A stretch of 64,000 nucleotides of DNA from Scilla litardierei (lineage: Eukaryota > Streptophyta > Magnoliopsida > Asparagales > Asparagaceae), in assembly GCA_030789695.1 (NCBI GenBank), contig CM061133.1:94977528-95041527 (forward strand), read 5' to 3'. Below, in pieces: positions 20,265 to 30,319 of this stretch. How positions within the stretch are numbered: the first letter of the stretch is position 1; every line of letters begins with the position of its first letter. The notes under the pieces were generated by a model, which worked only from the letters and a program-made list of their open reading frames with translations, made no database searches and was not told the origin of the DNA. Made by a program: the position numbers and the translations under genes.

Positions 20265-21411
20265 ATGGCCGGACGACGTGTTACCCGATCAGGGAACTTA
20301 GGCGATGGTGTTCCAGGGGACTAGAGCGGAGATTTTCGTCAGTTTCTGGGTGTGATGAGGGAGATGCTGGATGTTCAGCATCAGTTGGTTCAGCAGTCCC
20401 AGCGTGCTGCACAGGTTGTTCCAGTTGCACCACCCCCACCCCCACCTGCCCCTCGAGCTGCTCCAGGAGTGAAGCAGTTCAACGAGCTCCAGCCAAGGAC
20501 ATTTTCGGGGAAGGAGGGACCCCTAGCTGCTGACGAGTGGATCCAGAGCACGGAGGAGAAGTTAGTTGCTGCGAAGATTCCTGATGATACCCGTGTGGAG
20601 ATAGCAAAGATGCAGCTGACGGAGAATGCGAGGAACTGGTGGCGCATCGAGGAGAGGCGTCTTGAGAAGCCAGTGGGATGGAAGACCTTTAGGTCTATGT
20701 TCAAGGATAAGTACTTCACCAAGTCTGCTAGGAGGGAGCTGCTGAGCAAGTTTATAGACCTGAAGCAGGAAGGTATGACTGTCGAGGAGTATGAAGCTGA
20801 GTTTGAGATGTTGAGCCGTTTTTCCCCGCACATGGTGAAGAAGGAGGAGAAGCGAGCTGATCGCTTTCGTCAGGGACTGCGTCCAAAGATTCAGGCTTCG
20901 ATGTCTTCGACGAATTTCTCGACTATGAGGGAGGTACTTGATGCTGCAAAGAATCATGAGCTCATAGCTCTTTTGCCTGACCCTCCAGCTGATAAGGGGA
21001 AGCGTCCCATGGAGCAGTACTGGCCACCTGCCAGGCCAGCGATGAGGCCAGTTCAGACAGTACCATTCAAGAGGCCTGGAGCACCAGTTCAGATACAGGG
21101 CAAGGGCCCGTGCCACTTTTGCGAAAAGCCTGGACACGTTCAGGCCACCTGCAGGAAGAGGATGGGGCTATGCTTGATTTCTGGAGATGCTTCGCATGCA
21201 GCGAAGAATTGTCCTAGAGCTCGTCATGCCGTAGTTGGAGCGCCAGCCCCGTTGCAGGTGAGAGTGCCTGCTCCAGTTCAGAGAGGACCTGCTGCTCGTG
21301 GACCACCTTTGCCGCCACAGAGGCAGATGTATCAGAGAGCAGCACAGCCCCAGGGGCCGGCGTATACCATGACTGCTGTTGAGACTGAGGAGCTGGATGG
21401 AGTTATAGCAG
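20265..21411 (+). pseudogene. gag: chromovirus B gag (exon 1), one nonsense codon
   Basis: The ATG at 20265 opens MAGRRVTRSG. Codon 20 is TAG (20322-20324) where element A has CAG. The rest is a full gypsy Gag: a proline-rich stretch, KQFNELQPRTFSGKEGPLAADEWI, the retrotransposon Gag domain (WWRIEERRLEKPVGWKTF to RFRQGLRPKIQ), and a basic C-terminus with one intact CCHC knuckle (CHFCEKPGHVQATC). A second knuckle has lost a cysteine (CLISGDASHAAKNC). The frame ends with GVIAG at a GT splice-donor-like site; removing 21412-21523 joins it in frame to the protease. Length 382 codons, identical to A. Confidence 0.92.
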
Positions 21412-21523
21412 GTAACTCTTGATCCTAGTTTTTCATTTCATAGTTTAGATATTATTATTTGTGTTGCTTGTTTGACTTGTTGATAGAATAGTTTGATTTG
21501 ACCATAGTCCCCTTATATCTTAG
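21412..21523 (+). other. candidate intron 1 (gag/protease junction), chromovirus B
   Basis: 112 bp begin GCAG|GTAACT and end ATCTTAG|GC. The segment is T-rich with in-frame stops. Removing it completes a glycine codon and joins GVIAG to [18 protein letters not shown] in one frame. Element A has a 119 bp counterpart at the same position (30201-30319). Confidence 0.72.
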
Positions 21524-23955
21524 GCACCATTCTAGTGTCCTCTCACCCAGCCTTAGCTTTGTTCGACTCCGGTGCATCTATGTGCATCATATCCCGGAGG
21601 TTTGCAACAAAGCACTCTATCCCCACCCATACACTCCCTAAGTGTTGGGACATTACCACAGGGAACGGAGTGGTGACGGTAAATTTGGGATGCCGATCGA
21701 TTTCTTTAGTGATCAGTGGACACGAGCTCTTTGCAGATTTCATTGTCCACGATCTGCCACATCTCGATGTCGTTCTTGGCATCGATTTGTTGGGAGATTT
21801 CCACGCCTCGATCGACTGTCACAGTAAGAGGGTGGTGTTTCGGATTCCAGGCCATCCGGAGTTCGAGTTCCACAGCAGAGACGAGTCACTTGGGCCCATC
21901 AGATTTCGGTCCAAGCTGGAGGTGCCGATTGTTACAGCCATGCAGATGGAGATGGAGATCGAGAGACCAGCAGTCGTCAGAGACTTCGACGATGTCTTCC
22001 CGGAGAATATCTCAGTTTTGCCACCCGACAGAGCTTTAGAGTTTGGAATTGATCTTATGCCGGGAGCGCAACCGATATCGAAGGCGCCGTACCGTATGGC
22101 CCCCGCTGAGCTCGAGGAGCTGCGGAAGCAGGTGGATGAGTTGCTGCAGAAGGGTTTCATCCACCCTAGTGTGTCACCGTGGGGTGCACCTGTTTTGCTT
22201 GTAAAGAAGAAGGATGGGTCCCGCAGGATGTGCGTGGACTATCAAGGATTGAATGCTGTCACCGTAAAGAATAAGTATCCGCTGCCGCGCATCGACGGTA
22301 TCTTTGACCAGCTTGGAGGTTCGAGAGTCTTCTCGAAGTTGGACTTGAGGAGTGGATACCACCAGTTGAAGGTAAAGAAGGACGATGTTCAGAAGACGGC
22401 TTTCCGGACGAAGTACGGACATTATGAGTTCGTGGTCATGCCGTTTGGCGTGACCAATGCGCCGGCTGTGTTCATGAATTTGATGAATTTAATATTCTAT
22501 GACTTCCTGGACAAGTTTGTTGTCATCTTCATTGATGACATTCTTATTTATTCGAAGTCTGAGGAGGAGCACAGCTGTCATCTGAGGACAGTGCTGGAGA
22601 CGCTGAGGGGACATAAGCTTTATGCCAAGTAAAGCAAGTGCGAGTTCTGGCTGGACAGAGTCGCATTCCTGGGACACGTGGTGTCCGGTGATGGCATATC
22701 TGTGGATCCAGAGAAGGTTAGAGCAGTCAGAGATTGGCCGACTCCGCGGTCAGTGTCTGACATCAGGAGCTTCCTTGGTTTAGCAGGCTATTATCGGTGG
22801 TTCATTAAAGATTTCTCGAAGATTGCAGAGCCGATGACGAAGCTGACGAGGAAGGACGAGGAGTTTATTTGGTCAGATGCTTGTGAGGAGGCCTTCAATA
22901 TCTTGAAGGCGAGATTGACCACGGCACCGGTGTTGGCAGTACCGGATCGAAGCGGAGGCTTCGAAGTTTATTGTGATGCATCAGGGAAGGGCCTAGGATG
23001 CGTCTTGCATCAGCATGGCCACGTGGTCGCGTATGCTTCTCGTCAGTTGAGGACTCATGAGAAGAATTACCCGACGCACGATCTGGAGTTGGCAGCAGTG
23101 ATTTTTGCACTGAAGATTTGGAGGCACTTCTTGCTAGGTGAGAGTGTGAAGATTTTCACTGATCACAAGAGCTTGAAGTACATCTTTACGCAGAAGGAGC
23201 TCAACATGCGTCAGAGGCGATGGTTAGTGCTCATGGCTGACTACGAGATTGATTTGCAGTATCATCCGGGGAAGGTGAACGTAGTGACGGATGCCTTGAG
23301 TAGACTTCCTACTGCGATGGTGCTTGCAGCAGACTGGAGGATTCAGCAGGAGCTGAGGGAGATGGATTTGGAGGTTGTCCTACCTCGTGTGGTTCGTTCG
23401 TTCATGAATTTACAGATTCAGTCCACGATCGTGGATCGGATCAAGGCAGCACATGCAGGAGATCTGAAGCTACAGAGGATCAGGAGGCAGGTTGAAGCTG
23501 GACTACGGACGGAGTTCGTGATTCATGAGGACGGTTCGCTGCGGTACGGCAGTAGACTCTATGTACCTGCAGGTGATGTTTGCGAGGAGCTGTTGAGCGA
23601 GGCTCATAGCTCGCCATATTCTATACATCCTGGAGGTACCAAGATGTATAAGGATCTCCGTCTGAATTATTGGTGGATTGGCATGAAGAGGAGTGTGGCA
23701 CGGAGCGTTGCCAAGTGTTTGATATGCCAACAGGTGAAGGCTGAACACCATCGTACTGCTGGGTTGCTGCAACCGCTTCCCATTCCGGAGTGGAAGTGGC
23801 AACATATTACGATGGACTTCGTGACTGGTTTACCTCGGACCCCGAGGCAGAACGACGCAGTTTGGGTGATCGTGGATCGGTTGACCAAGTCTGTGCACTT
23901 TATCCCTTTCCGAGTGGGCCAGTCTACGGAAGCTTTGGCGAGGAAATATCTGGAG
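21524..23955 (+). pseudogene. pol: chromovirus B pol: protease, RT, RNase H, integrase N-half
   Basis: Domains in order: aspartic protease ([16 protein letters not shown], later [15 protein letters not shown]), RT ([44 protein letters not shown], catalytic [11 protein letters not shown]), RNase H ([49 protein letters not shown]), then the integrase zinc finger ([14 protein letters not shown]) and first catalytic aspartate (TMDFVTGLP). One TAA at 22630-22632 interrupts the RT after HKLYAK; element A has TAT there. Otherwise the frame is continuous for about 810 codons. It ends at YLE, where candidate intron 2 begins. Confidence 0.93.
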
Positions 23956-24032
23956 GTAAAGTTCTGTTCTACTTTTACTTCTATTTCGATTTTCTCTTTG
24001 AAATAGTCGTGACGTAGACCGTGTACGTACAG
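23956..24032 (+). other. candidate intron 2 (inside integrase), chromovirus B
   Basis: 77 bp begin CTGGAG|GTAAAG and end TACGTACAG|GAG, both good plant splice sites, in phase 0. It is T-rich and contains in-frame stops. Without it, LARKYLE joins [12 protein letters not shown] at the length usual for chromovirus integrase. Element A keeps a 79 bp version (32752-32830). Confidence 0.75.
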
Positions 24033-24938
24033 GAGGTTGTACGCTTACATGGAGTCCCCGTGAGCATTATGTCTGACCGAGACACGAGGTTCACATCTCA
24101 GTTCTGGAGAAGTCTGCAGGAGCATTTGGGTACGAGTCTGAGTTTCAGCACGGCGTACCACCCACAGACTGATGGCCAGTCCGAGAGGACTATTCAGATT
24201 CTGGAGGATATGCTGCGAGCTTGTACGCTCGATTTGAAGGGATCATGGGAGGACCATCTTCACTTGGTGGAGTTTTCATATAACAACAGCTACCAGGCGA
24301 GCATTGGCATGGCGCCGTTTGCTGCCTTATATGGAAGGAAATGTCGATCGCCACTGAGCTGGGATGACATCGGAGATCGAGAGCTGTTGGGTCCGGAGAT
24401 GATAGTTGAAGCTGTGGATGTCGTGAGGGACATCAGGGAGAAGCTTAGAGTTGCACAGGATCGCTTCAAGCATTGGGCAGATGCCAAGAGGAGACCTTTG
24501 GAGTTCCAGCATGGAGATCACGTCTTCCTGAAGATTTCTCCGAACCACGGAGTTATTCGTTTTGGGAAGAAGGGAAAGCTGAGTCCGAGGTATATTGGAC
24601 CATTTGATGTGCTAGAGCGTGTGGGAGTAGTGGCCTACCGCCTTGCTCTGCCACCATCTTTGGAGGGTGTTCACGACGTATTCCACGTATCTCAGCTACG
24701 TCGGTACGTCAGTGATCCGTCACACACGGTCGACTTTTCAGAGATTACGGTTCGATCGGACCTGACATATGACCAGCAGTCTGTGCAGATCTTGGACCGT
24801 CGACAGAAGCAATTGAGGAATAAGATAGTCGACCTGGTGAGAGTGATGTGGCGTCACGGATCGCCTGGAGAGTCCACCTGGGAACGTGAGGATGATATGA
24901 GAGAGCGCTTCCCGCATCTTTTTCCCAGCAATGCTTGA
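24033..24938 (+). pseudogene. pol: chromovirus B integrase C-half and chromodomain
   Basis: The frame continues from the candidate splice with EVVRLHGVP and [12 protein letters not shown] (second catalytic aspartate), then [14 protein letters not shown] (catalytic glutamate present) and the [23 protein letters not shown]-type module. It ends in a chromodomain ([43 protein letters not shown]), which is known in chromoviruses to direct integration to particular chromatin. The stretch itself has no stop before the terminal TGA. Labelled pseudogene because the whole polyprotein has two upstream stops. Confidence 0.92.
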
Positions 24939-24966
24939 TGTTGATTCCGAGGACGGAATCATTTCT

Positions 24967-24978
24967 AGTTGGGGAGGA
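24967..24978 (+). promoter_or_regulatory. polypurine tract of chromovirus B
   Basis: GTTGGGGAGGA directly precedes the right LTR start TGTAACGG. Element A has the same tract at 33767-33777. Confidence 0.85.
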
Positions 24979-27948
24979 TGTAACGGTCGGTTTCCGATCT
25001 TACTTTCTTTGTGCACGTGCTCTTGATTGTGCACGTGCTTATTTTTGACTTTATTTGATTTTGAACATTATTGTGTGATATATTGACGTGATCATCTCTG
25101 GAAGTATTAGATTGTGGAATAACTTTGTAACAACATATCTCGAGTCGTTCTTCAGCGATACTATCTTAATTGACGCGACGTCGCGACTTTCTGTTTTGAC
25201 GCGAGACGTTTCGAATTTTAGTTTCGTCTCTCGATGTCAAAATTTAGATCTGTCTTCTCCGCTGTCCTTCTTTAGTTGTCCCGAGCACCCCATAATTATT
25301 TTATAATTTTTGGACTTAATTTGACCTATTTTCCATTTTTTTGAAAGTTTTAAATAATTTTAAAACCTATTTTTATAAGAGTTTTAATTACAATAAAATT
25401 CCAATATTATAATAACGTATTAAAGAATTTTTAGGCAAAATTTTAGAATTTTTGGCCGCACCCATTTTGCGTGAGAGAGAGGAGAGTAATTTTAAACTAA
25501 ATTAATTATTTTAAATCATTTTAATTACGTTTTTCCGAACCCTAACCCTAACCCTAGCTCTAACCTATTTATATTAGCCCTAGGCTAAGTATTTTCGACA
25601 TTGCACAAAACCCTAGCCTCCGTTTCCTCTCCCAAAGCTTCGTCGCAACGTTGCGACGATCGCCCAGTGCCCGACCGGACCTCACCCCCGCAAATCCTAG
25701 CGCACGACCGGAGCAGCCCCCCGCATCGCCGCTTGCACAGCCCGCTGCATCGCACCCCGCTGTCGCCCCGCTCCGACCGAGGCTGTCTCTCGGTCTGACC
25801 AAGAGACATTCCCCGCCAGCCGCCCGCTCTGCACCGCTCTGCATCGCCAAGCGCCGACCGACCCGCCCCGTCGGTCTGACCGAAGCCCGCTCCGCACCTG
25901 AAGGCCGCTCCGCACCCCGCTCCACTGCCAGCCTCGTCCAAGCGCCCGACCGACGGGATCTGTCGGTCTGACCGACGATTTCCCTCGCACCGACGATGTG
26001 CCCGACCCCCCCCCCCCCCGCATCGCAGCTCGCACGACCAAGAGCCCCTCTCGGTCTGACCGAGAGGAACCACCGCACCGACCAAGCCCGACCGACAGAA
26101 CTTCGTCGCAAGTGGGTTTCTCCCACACCAACTTCTGTGGTGGGCCCCCCAAGTGCTCCTGAGGTGTTGTGGGCCCCCTTGGACCCCTAGCACTGCTGTG
26201 GGCCCCACTTGGACGTGCCACTTCGCGGATTTGCCGTCTACGACGTTGCGACACGTCGTAGGCCTTCGTCGCAAGTTTCGACTTTTGGGAAATCGTACGA
26301 GGACCAGATCTGAAGCTTAGGAGTTCTCCGATCAGACCCGACATCCAATCTACAGCAAACTCTGGTTCAGGTTGGTTCCCCGAAACTCGTAGAAACCCCC
26401 ACAATAGCTGACTGAACCCTAAACTAAAAACCGTCAACTTGAACTAAATATACTTTCCAGCTCCTGTAAAGCGTTGTACGAACATAGAAAATCGACGAAC
26501 GGACTAATTTGACTGTGCACATAGGATAGATCGTCGATTAGGTTGATACATCAAAAAGTGATTTTTGACGAATAGGATAGTCCCGAAAAACTAGAAACGA
26601 AACCTAATAGGAATTTCTGAAATCGCGACCTGACACCGTCGCCGTGACTGTTTCAGACGGACTACCGCGGACGCGACGACTGGACGAGACGCCCCGGACG
26701 GACGACCCCCTCGCCACCGCAGGCAAGTGTATCCACTTGCACTTTTGGCCGTGCTTAGGCCTTAGTTGGTTAGAACTGATAACTGTGAACAAATAGGACC
26801 GGACGTGAAATGATAGCGTCTGGGACGACTCCTGACGGCTCAGACTTGACGACGAAGTCTGAGCCTGACAACAACAACTTTTGATGCTGTAGGGCTATCA
26901 TGTGTGTGCGTGTGTGTGGACACCCTAGAATAACCCTTCCTGTCGTGCCACGTCACGTCCCGTCTTGCACAGCCCGCTGGGCAATAGGGCACTCGCCGAG
27001 TGATCCCTTGTACTGATTCACAGCCTGCGGGCAATAGGGCACTCTCCAAGCTAGAGAGAGTGATCCCTTGTACTGATTCTCAGCATGTGGGCAATAGGGC
27101 ACTCGCCAAGCTAGAGCGAGTGATCCCTTGTACTGGTGTCATGTCTTGTCTTGTCTTGGGGTTTGGGGTTGGGTTGAGCGTGCGCACGGCAAGAGGGTCT
27201 GATCCCCCTCGAACCGTAAGGCGTGAACCCTTTCGTGTCTCACTTGTCTTGTCCTGCATTGTTTCCGTCACGTCACGTCTTGTCTTGACACCTGTAGGCT
27301 AGTCCTGTAGTTAGTAGCACACGCTACAACTACTACTTGTTGCGTTTTACTTTCCTGCTGCGTTACTTCTGTTTGTTACTCAGTTATAACCCCAGCATGC
27401 TAATCAACCAGTAAAATGTTGTCTAAAAGTTGATACACTTGTAGTTTGGTCTAACCCTTTTTGTAGACCTGACCTGACGTACAGTTCCTTCTTTTGGTGC
27501 TGTACGTCAGGTGTTAAGCCAGAGTACATCGACGAGGCGGACTTGCCAGCTGACGGAGAGTCGGAGGACGTTGATCCAGAGTACGACCCGGAGGAGGACC
27601 AGAGTTAGAGGCCTCTTGTTGCTGATCCAGATTTCTGATCCAGTTTAGATTGGGTGGGTAGCACATGTTGTTTTCCTGTCTAGGTTGGGTGCTTGCACCA
27701 GTGGTTTCTTTTCTGCAGTTGTAGCCTTCGGCCGTTTTAGACTCTCAGTACTTTTGGATGTTTTTTTTTGGAATAAAATGAAATGATATCTCTTTTCAAT
27801 ACTTTGTTGTTTCCGTACTAACTTGCAGGGACATGTTTCCTTCGTTTGGAATATCACAGACGCTTATTGGGTCCGGGCTCTTAGCCCTGGCCTAAGCGGG
27901 CCTTAGTCACGCTTCGCCTCTGACCTTTTTGGGAAGCGGGGCGTGACA
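24979..27948 (+). repeat. chromovirus B right LTR
   Basis: The 2970 bp copy pairs with 17174-20140. The poly-C run near 26006 is shorter than in the left copy. It keeps TATTTATATT (25566), the two-hairpin module (26723-26865), the tandem units (26965-27135), the acidic ORF end near 27514-27608 and AATAAA (27772). The target duplication CCAAA follows directly. Confidence 0.94.
26723..26865 (+). promoter_or_regulatory. two-hairpin module, chromovirus B right LTR
   Basis: Hairpin I at 26723-26740 and hairpin II at 26837-26865 (11-pair stem, loop GACGACG) are both intact, with the GTGAAATGATAGC box between them. Confidence 0.78.
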
Positions 27949-27953
27949 CCAAA

Positions 27954-28927
27954 AAGCCTACGGGCGTTTCGGATGCTTCCCTAGCGGAAGTGATCCCTGT
28001 TACACAAAAAGCCTACGGGCGTTTCGGATGCTTCCCTAGCGGAAGTGATCCCTGTTACACAAAAAGCCTACGGGCGTTTCGGATGTTTCCCTAGCAGAAA
28101 TGATCCCTGTAAATATTGTCTTGAGTTCCTGGGTTTGGGGTTGGGTTGAGCGTGCGCACGGCAAGAGGGTCTGATCCCCCTCGAACTGTAAGGCGTGAAC
28201 CCTTTCGTGTCTTACTTGTCCTGTCCTGTCTTGTCCTCTCCTGTCCCGTCACGTTCCGTCTTGTCTTGACACATGTAGGTTAGTCCCGTAGTTGGTAGCA
28301 CACGCTACGTCTACTGCTTGCTACGTTTACTTTTCCTGCTACGCTACTTTTCGTTACTCTGTTATAACCCCAGCATGCTAAAACAACCAGTAAATCATTG
28401 TTAATAGTTGATACACTAGCAGTAGAGTCTGACCGTTTGTGTAGACTTTGCCTGACGTACAGTTTCCTTCTTTTGGTGTTGTACGTCAGGTGTGGAGCCA
28501 GAGTACGAGTACGAGGCGGACTTGCCAGTTGACTTGGAGCCGGAGGGCGCTGATCCGGAGTACGATCCAGAGGGCGATCAGAGTTAGAGATCTTCTGTTG
28601 ATGTTCCAGAGTTATCCATTTCAGTTTGAGTTGGGTGTGTTGCACTCTTACTTTCTCGTCTAGGTTGGGTGCTTGCACCATTAGTTTCCTTTCAGCAGTT
28701 GTAGCCGTTTTCGGCATTTCTTTTTGACTCACAGTACTTTGATGATAGACTTTGGAATAAAATGAAATGTTCTTTTCAGTACTTTTGTTATTTCGTACTA
28801 ACTTGCAGGGACCTGTACTTTCGCTATGGAATACTACAGACGCTTATTAGGTCCGGGCTCTTAGGCCCGGCCTAAGCGGGCCTTCGTCATGCTTTGCCTC
28901 TGTGTTTTTAGGAAGCGGGGCGTGACA
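27954..28927 (+). repeat. chromovirus A left LTR, second part
   Basis: This continues the LTR interrupted at 17173. It starts with tandem units of AAAAAGCCTACGGGCG (to about 28112), then the shared GCGTGCGCACGGCAAGAGG block, the acidic ORF end, AATAAA at 28756 and GCGTGACA at the end. Combined left LTR length is about 2920 bp against 2938 bp for the right copy. Confidence 0.93.
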
Positions 28928-29053
28928 GGTTTTAGTGGTGGCCCATGCAGGTCCCCTCTTCTGCGAGTACGAAATAATTGAAGTATTAAATTTCATTTTA
29001 TTATTATCATCCGGTAATTGTATGAGTCTAATCTGTGTCTTTCTGTCGATAGG
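28928..29053 (+). other. chromovirus A leader between LTR and gag
   Basis: This is nearly the same as in element B: GGTTTTAGTGGTGGCCCATG follows the LTR and a pyrimidine stretch ends TCGATAG|G before the ATG at 29054. No standard initiator-Met primer site is seen. Confidence 0.5.
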
Positions 29054-30200
29054 ATGGCAGGACGACGTGTTACCCGATCGGGGAGCTCTGGAGATGGGAT
29101 TCAGGAAGACCAGAGCGGAGACTTCCGTTAGGTTCTGGGCGTGATGAGAGAGATGCTGGAGGTGCAGCATCAGTTGGTTCAGCAGTCCCAGCATGCTGCC
29201 CAGGCTGTCCCAGTTGCACCACCCCCACCTCCGCCTGCCCCTCGAGCTGCTCCAGGAGTGAAGCAGTTCAACGAGCTCCAGCCGAGGACATTTTCGGGGA
29301 AGGAGGGACCCCTGGCTACTGACGAGTGGATCTAGAGCACGGAGGAGAAGCTAGTTGCTGCAAAGATTCCAGACGATACCCGAGTGGAGATAGCAAAGAT
29401 GCAGCTGACGGAGAATGCGAGGAACTGGTGGCGCCTTGAGGAGAGGCGTCTGGAGAAGCCAGTGGATTGGAAGATCGTCAGGTCTATGTTCAGGACGAAG
29501 TACTTCACCAAGACTACTAGGAGGGAGTTGCTGAGCAGGTTTATAGATCTGAAGCAGGAGAACATGACCGTCGAGGAGTATGAGGCGAAGTTTGAGATGC
29601 TGAGTCGCTTTGCTCCGCATATGGTGAAGAAGGAGGAGAAGCGAGCTGATCATTTCCGACAGGGACTGCGCCCGAAGATTTAAGCTTCTATGTCTTCGGC
29701 GAGTTTCACGACTATGAGGGAGGTGCTGGATGCTGCGAAGAATCATGAGCTTATTTCGCTCCTACCTGACCCTCCAGCTGATAAGGGGAAGCGTCCTATG
29801 GAGCAGTACCGGCCACCTGCTAGGCCGGCGATGAGGCCAGTTCAGACAGTACCATTTAAGAGGCCTGGAGCACCCACTCAGAGTCAGAGCAAGGGACCGT
29901 GTCATTACTGCGGGAAGCCAGGTCACGTTCAGAAGGATTGTCGGAAGAAGATGGGACTGTGCCTAGTTTGCGGAGATGCCTCGCTTGCTGCGAAGGATTT
30001 TCCGAGAGCCCGTCATGCTGTAGTTGGAGTGCCAGCCCCGCTGCAGATGAGAGCGCCTGCTCCAGTTCAGAGAGGACCTGTCGTTCGTGGACCACCCTTG
30101 GCGCCACAGAGGTAGATGTTTCAGAGAGCAGCGCAGCCCCAGAGGCCGGCTTACACCATGACGGCTTTGGAGACTGAGGAGCTGGATGGAGTTATTGCAG
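29054..30200 (+). pseudogene. gag: chromovirus A gag (exon 1), four nonsense codons
   Basis: The ATG opens MAGRRVTRSG. In-frame stops occur at 29129 (TAG), 29333 (TAG), 29681 (TAA) and 30113 (TAG); element B has CAG at all four. There is no frameshift, and the length equals B's (382 codons). The Gag domain, proline-rich N-terminus and first CCHC knuckle (CHYCGKPGHVQKDC) are recognisable. The second knuckle is damaged (CLVCGDASLAAKDF has lost its histidine and last cysteine). Such a gag cannot make particles alone. Confidence 0.92.
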
Positions 30201-30319
30201 GTAACTCTTTGATTCTAGTCTTTCATTTCATAGTTTAGCTTTTAAATTGTTAGTCTTGCTTGTTTGACTTGTTTGTTAGAGTAGCTTGGTTTGACCGTAG
30301 TTTCCTTTTAATATCTTAG
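30201..30319 (+). other. candidate intron 1, chromovirus A
   Basis: 119 bp, GCAG|GTAACT to ATCTTAG|GC, at the same place and phase as in element B. Its T-rich interior has diverged in sequence and length more than the flanking coding sequence. Confidence 0.72.

Larger units (their letters stand above)
17174..27948 (+). mobile_element. chromovirus B (same family as A), nested in A's LTR
   Basis: LTRs (17174-20140 and 24979-27948) begin TGTAACGGTCGG and end GCGTGACA. The target duplication CCAAA is at 17169-17173 and 27949-27953. The internal region encodes a complete gag-pol-chromodomain layout with no frameshift. Only two in-frame stops (20322, 22630) break it once the two candidate introns are removed. 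I count 11 differences in about the first 650 bp of the LTR pair (about 1.7 percent). It is closely related to A inside the coding region, but its LTR middle is different. Confidence 0.94.

Noticed and set aside
24021..24032. Reading the integrase as continuing through VYVQ before EVVRLHG, so that no intron is needed
   Set aside because: Upstream of this the frame has stops in both A and B, and keeping VYVQ gives no join with GT-AG borders. The GAG|GTAAAG to CAG|GAG splice gives the correct length and phase.
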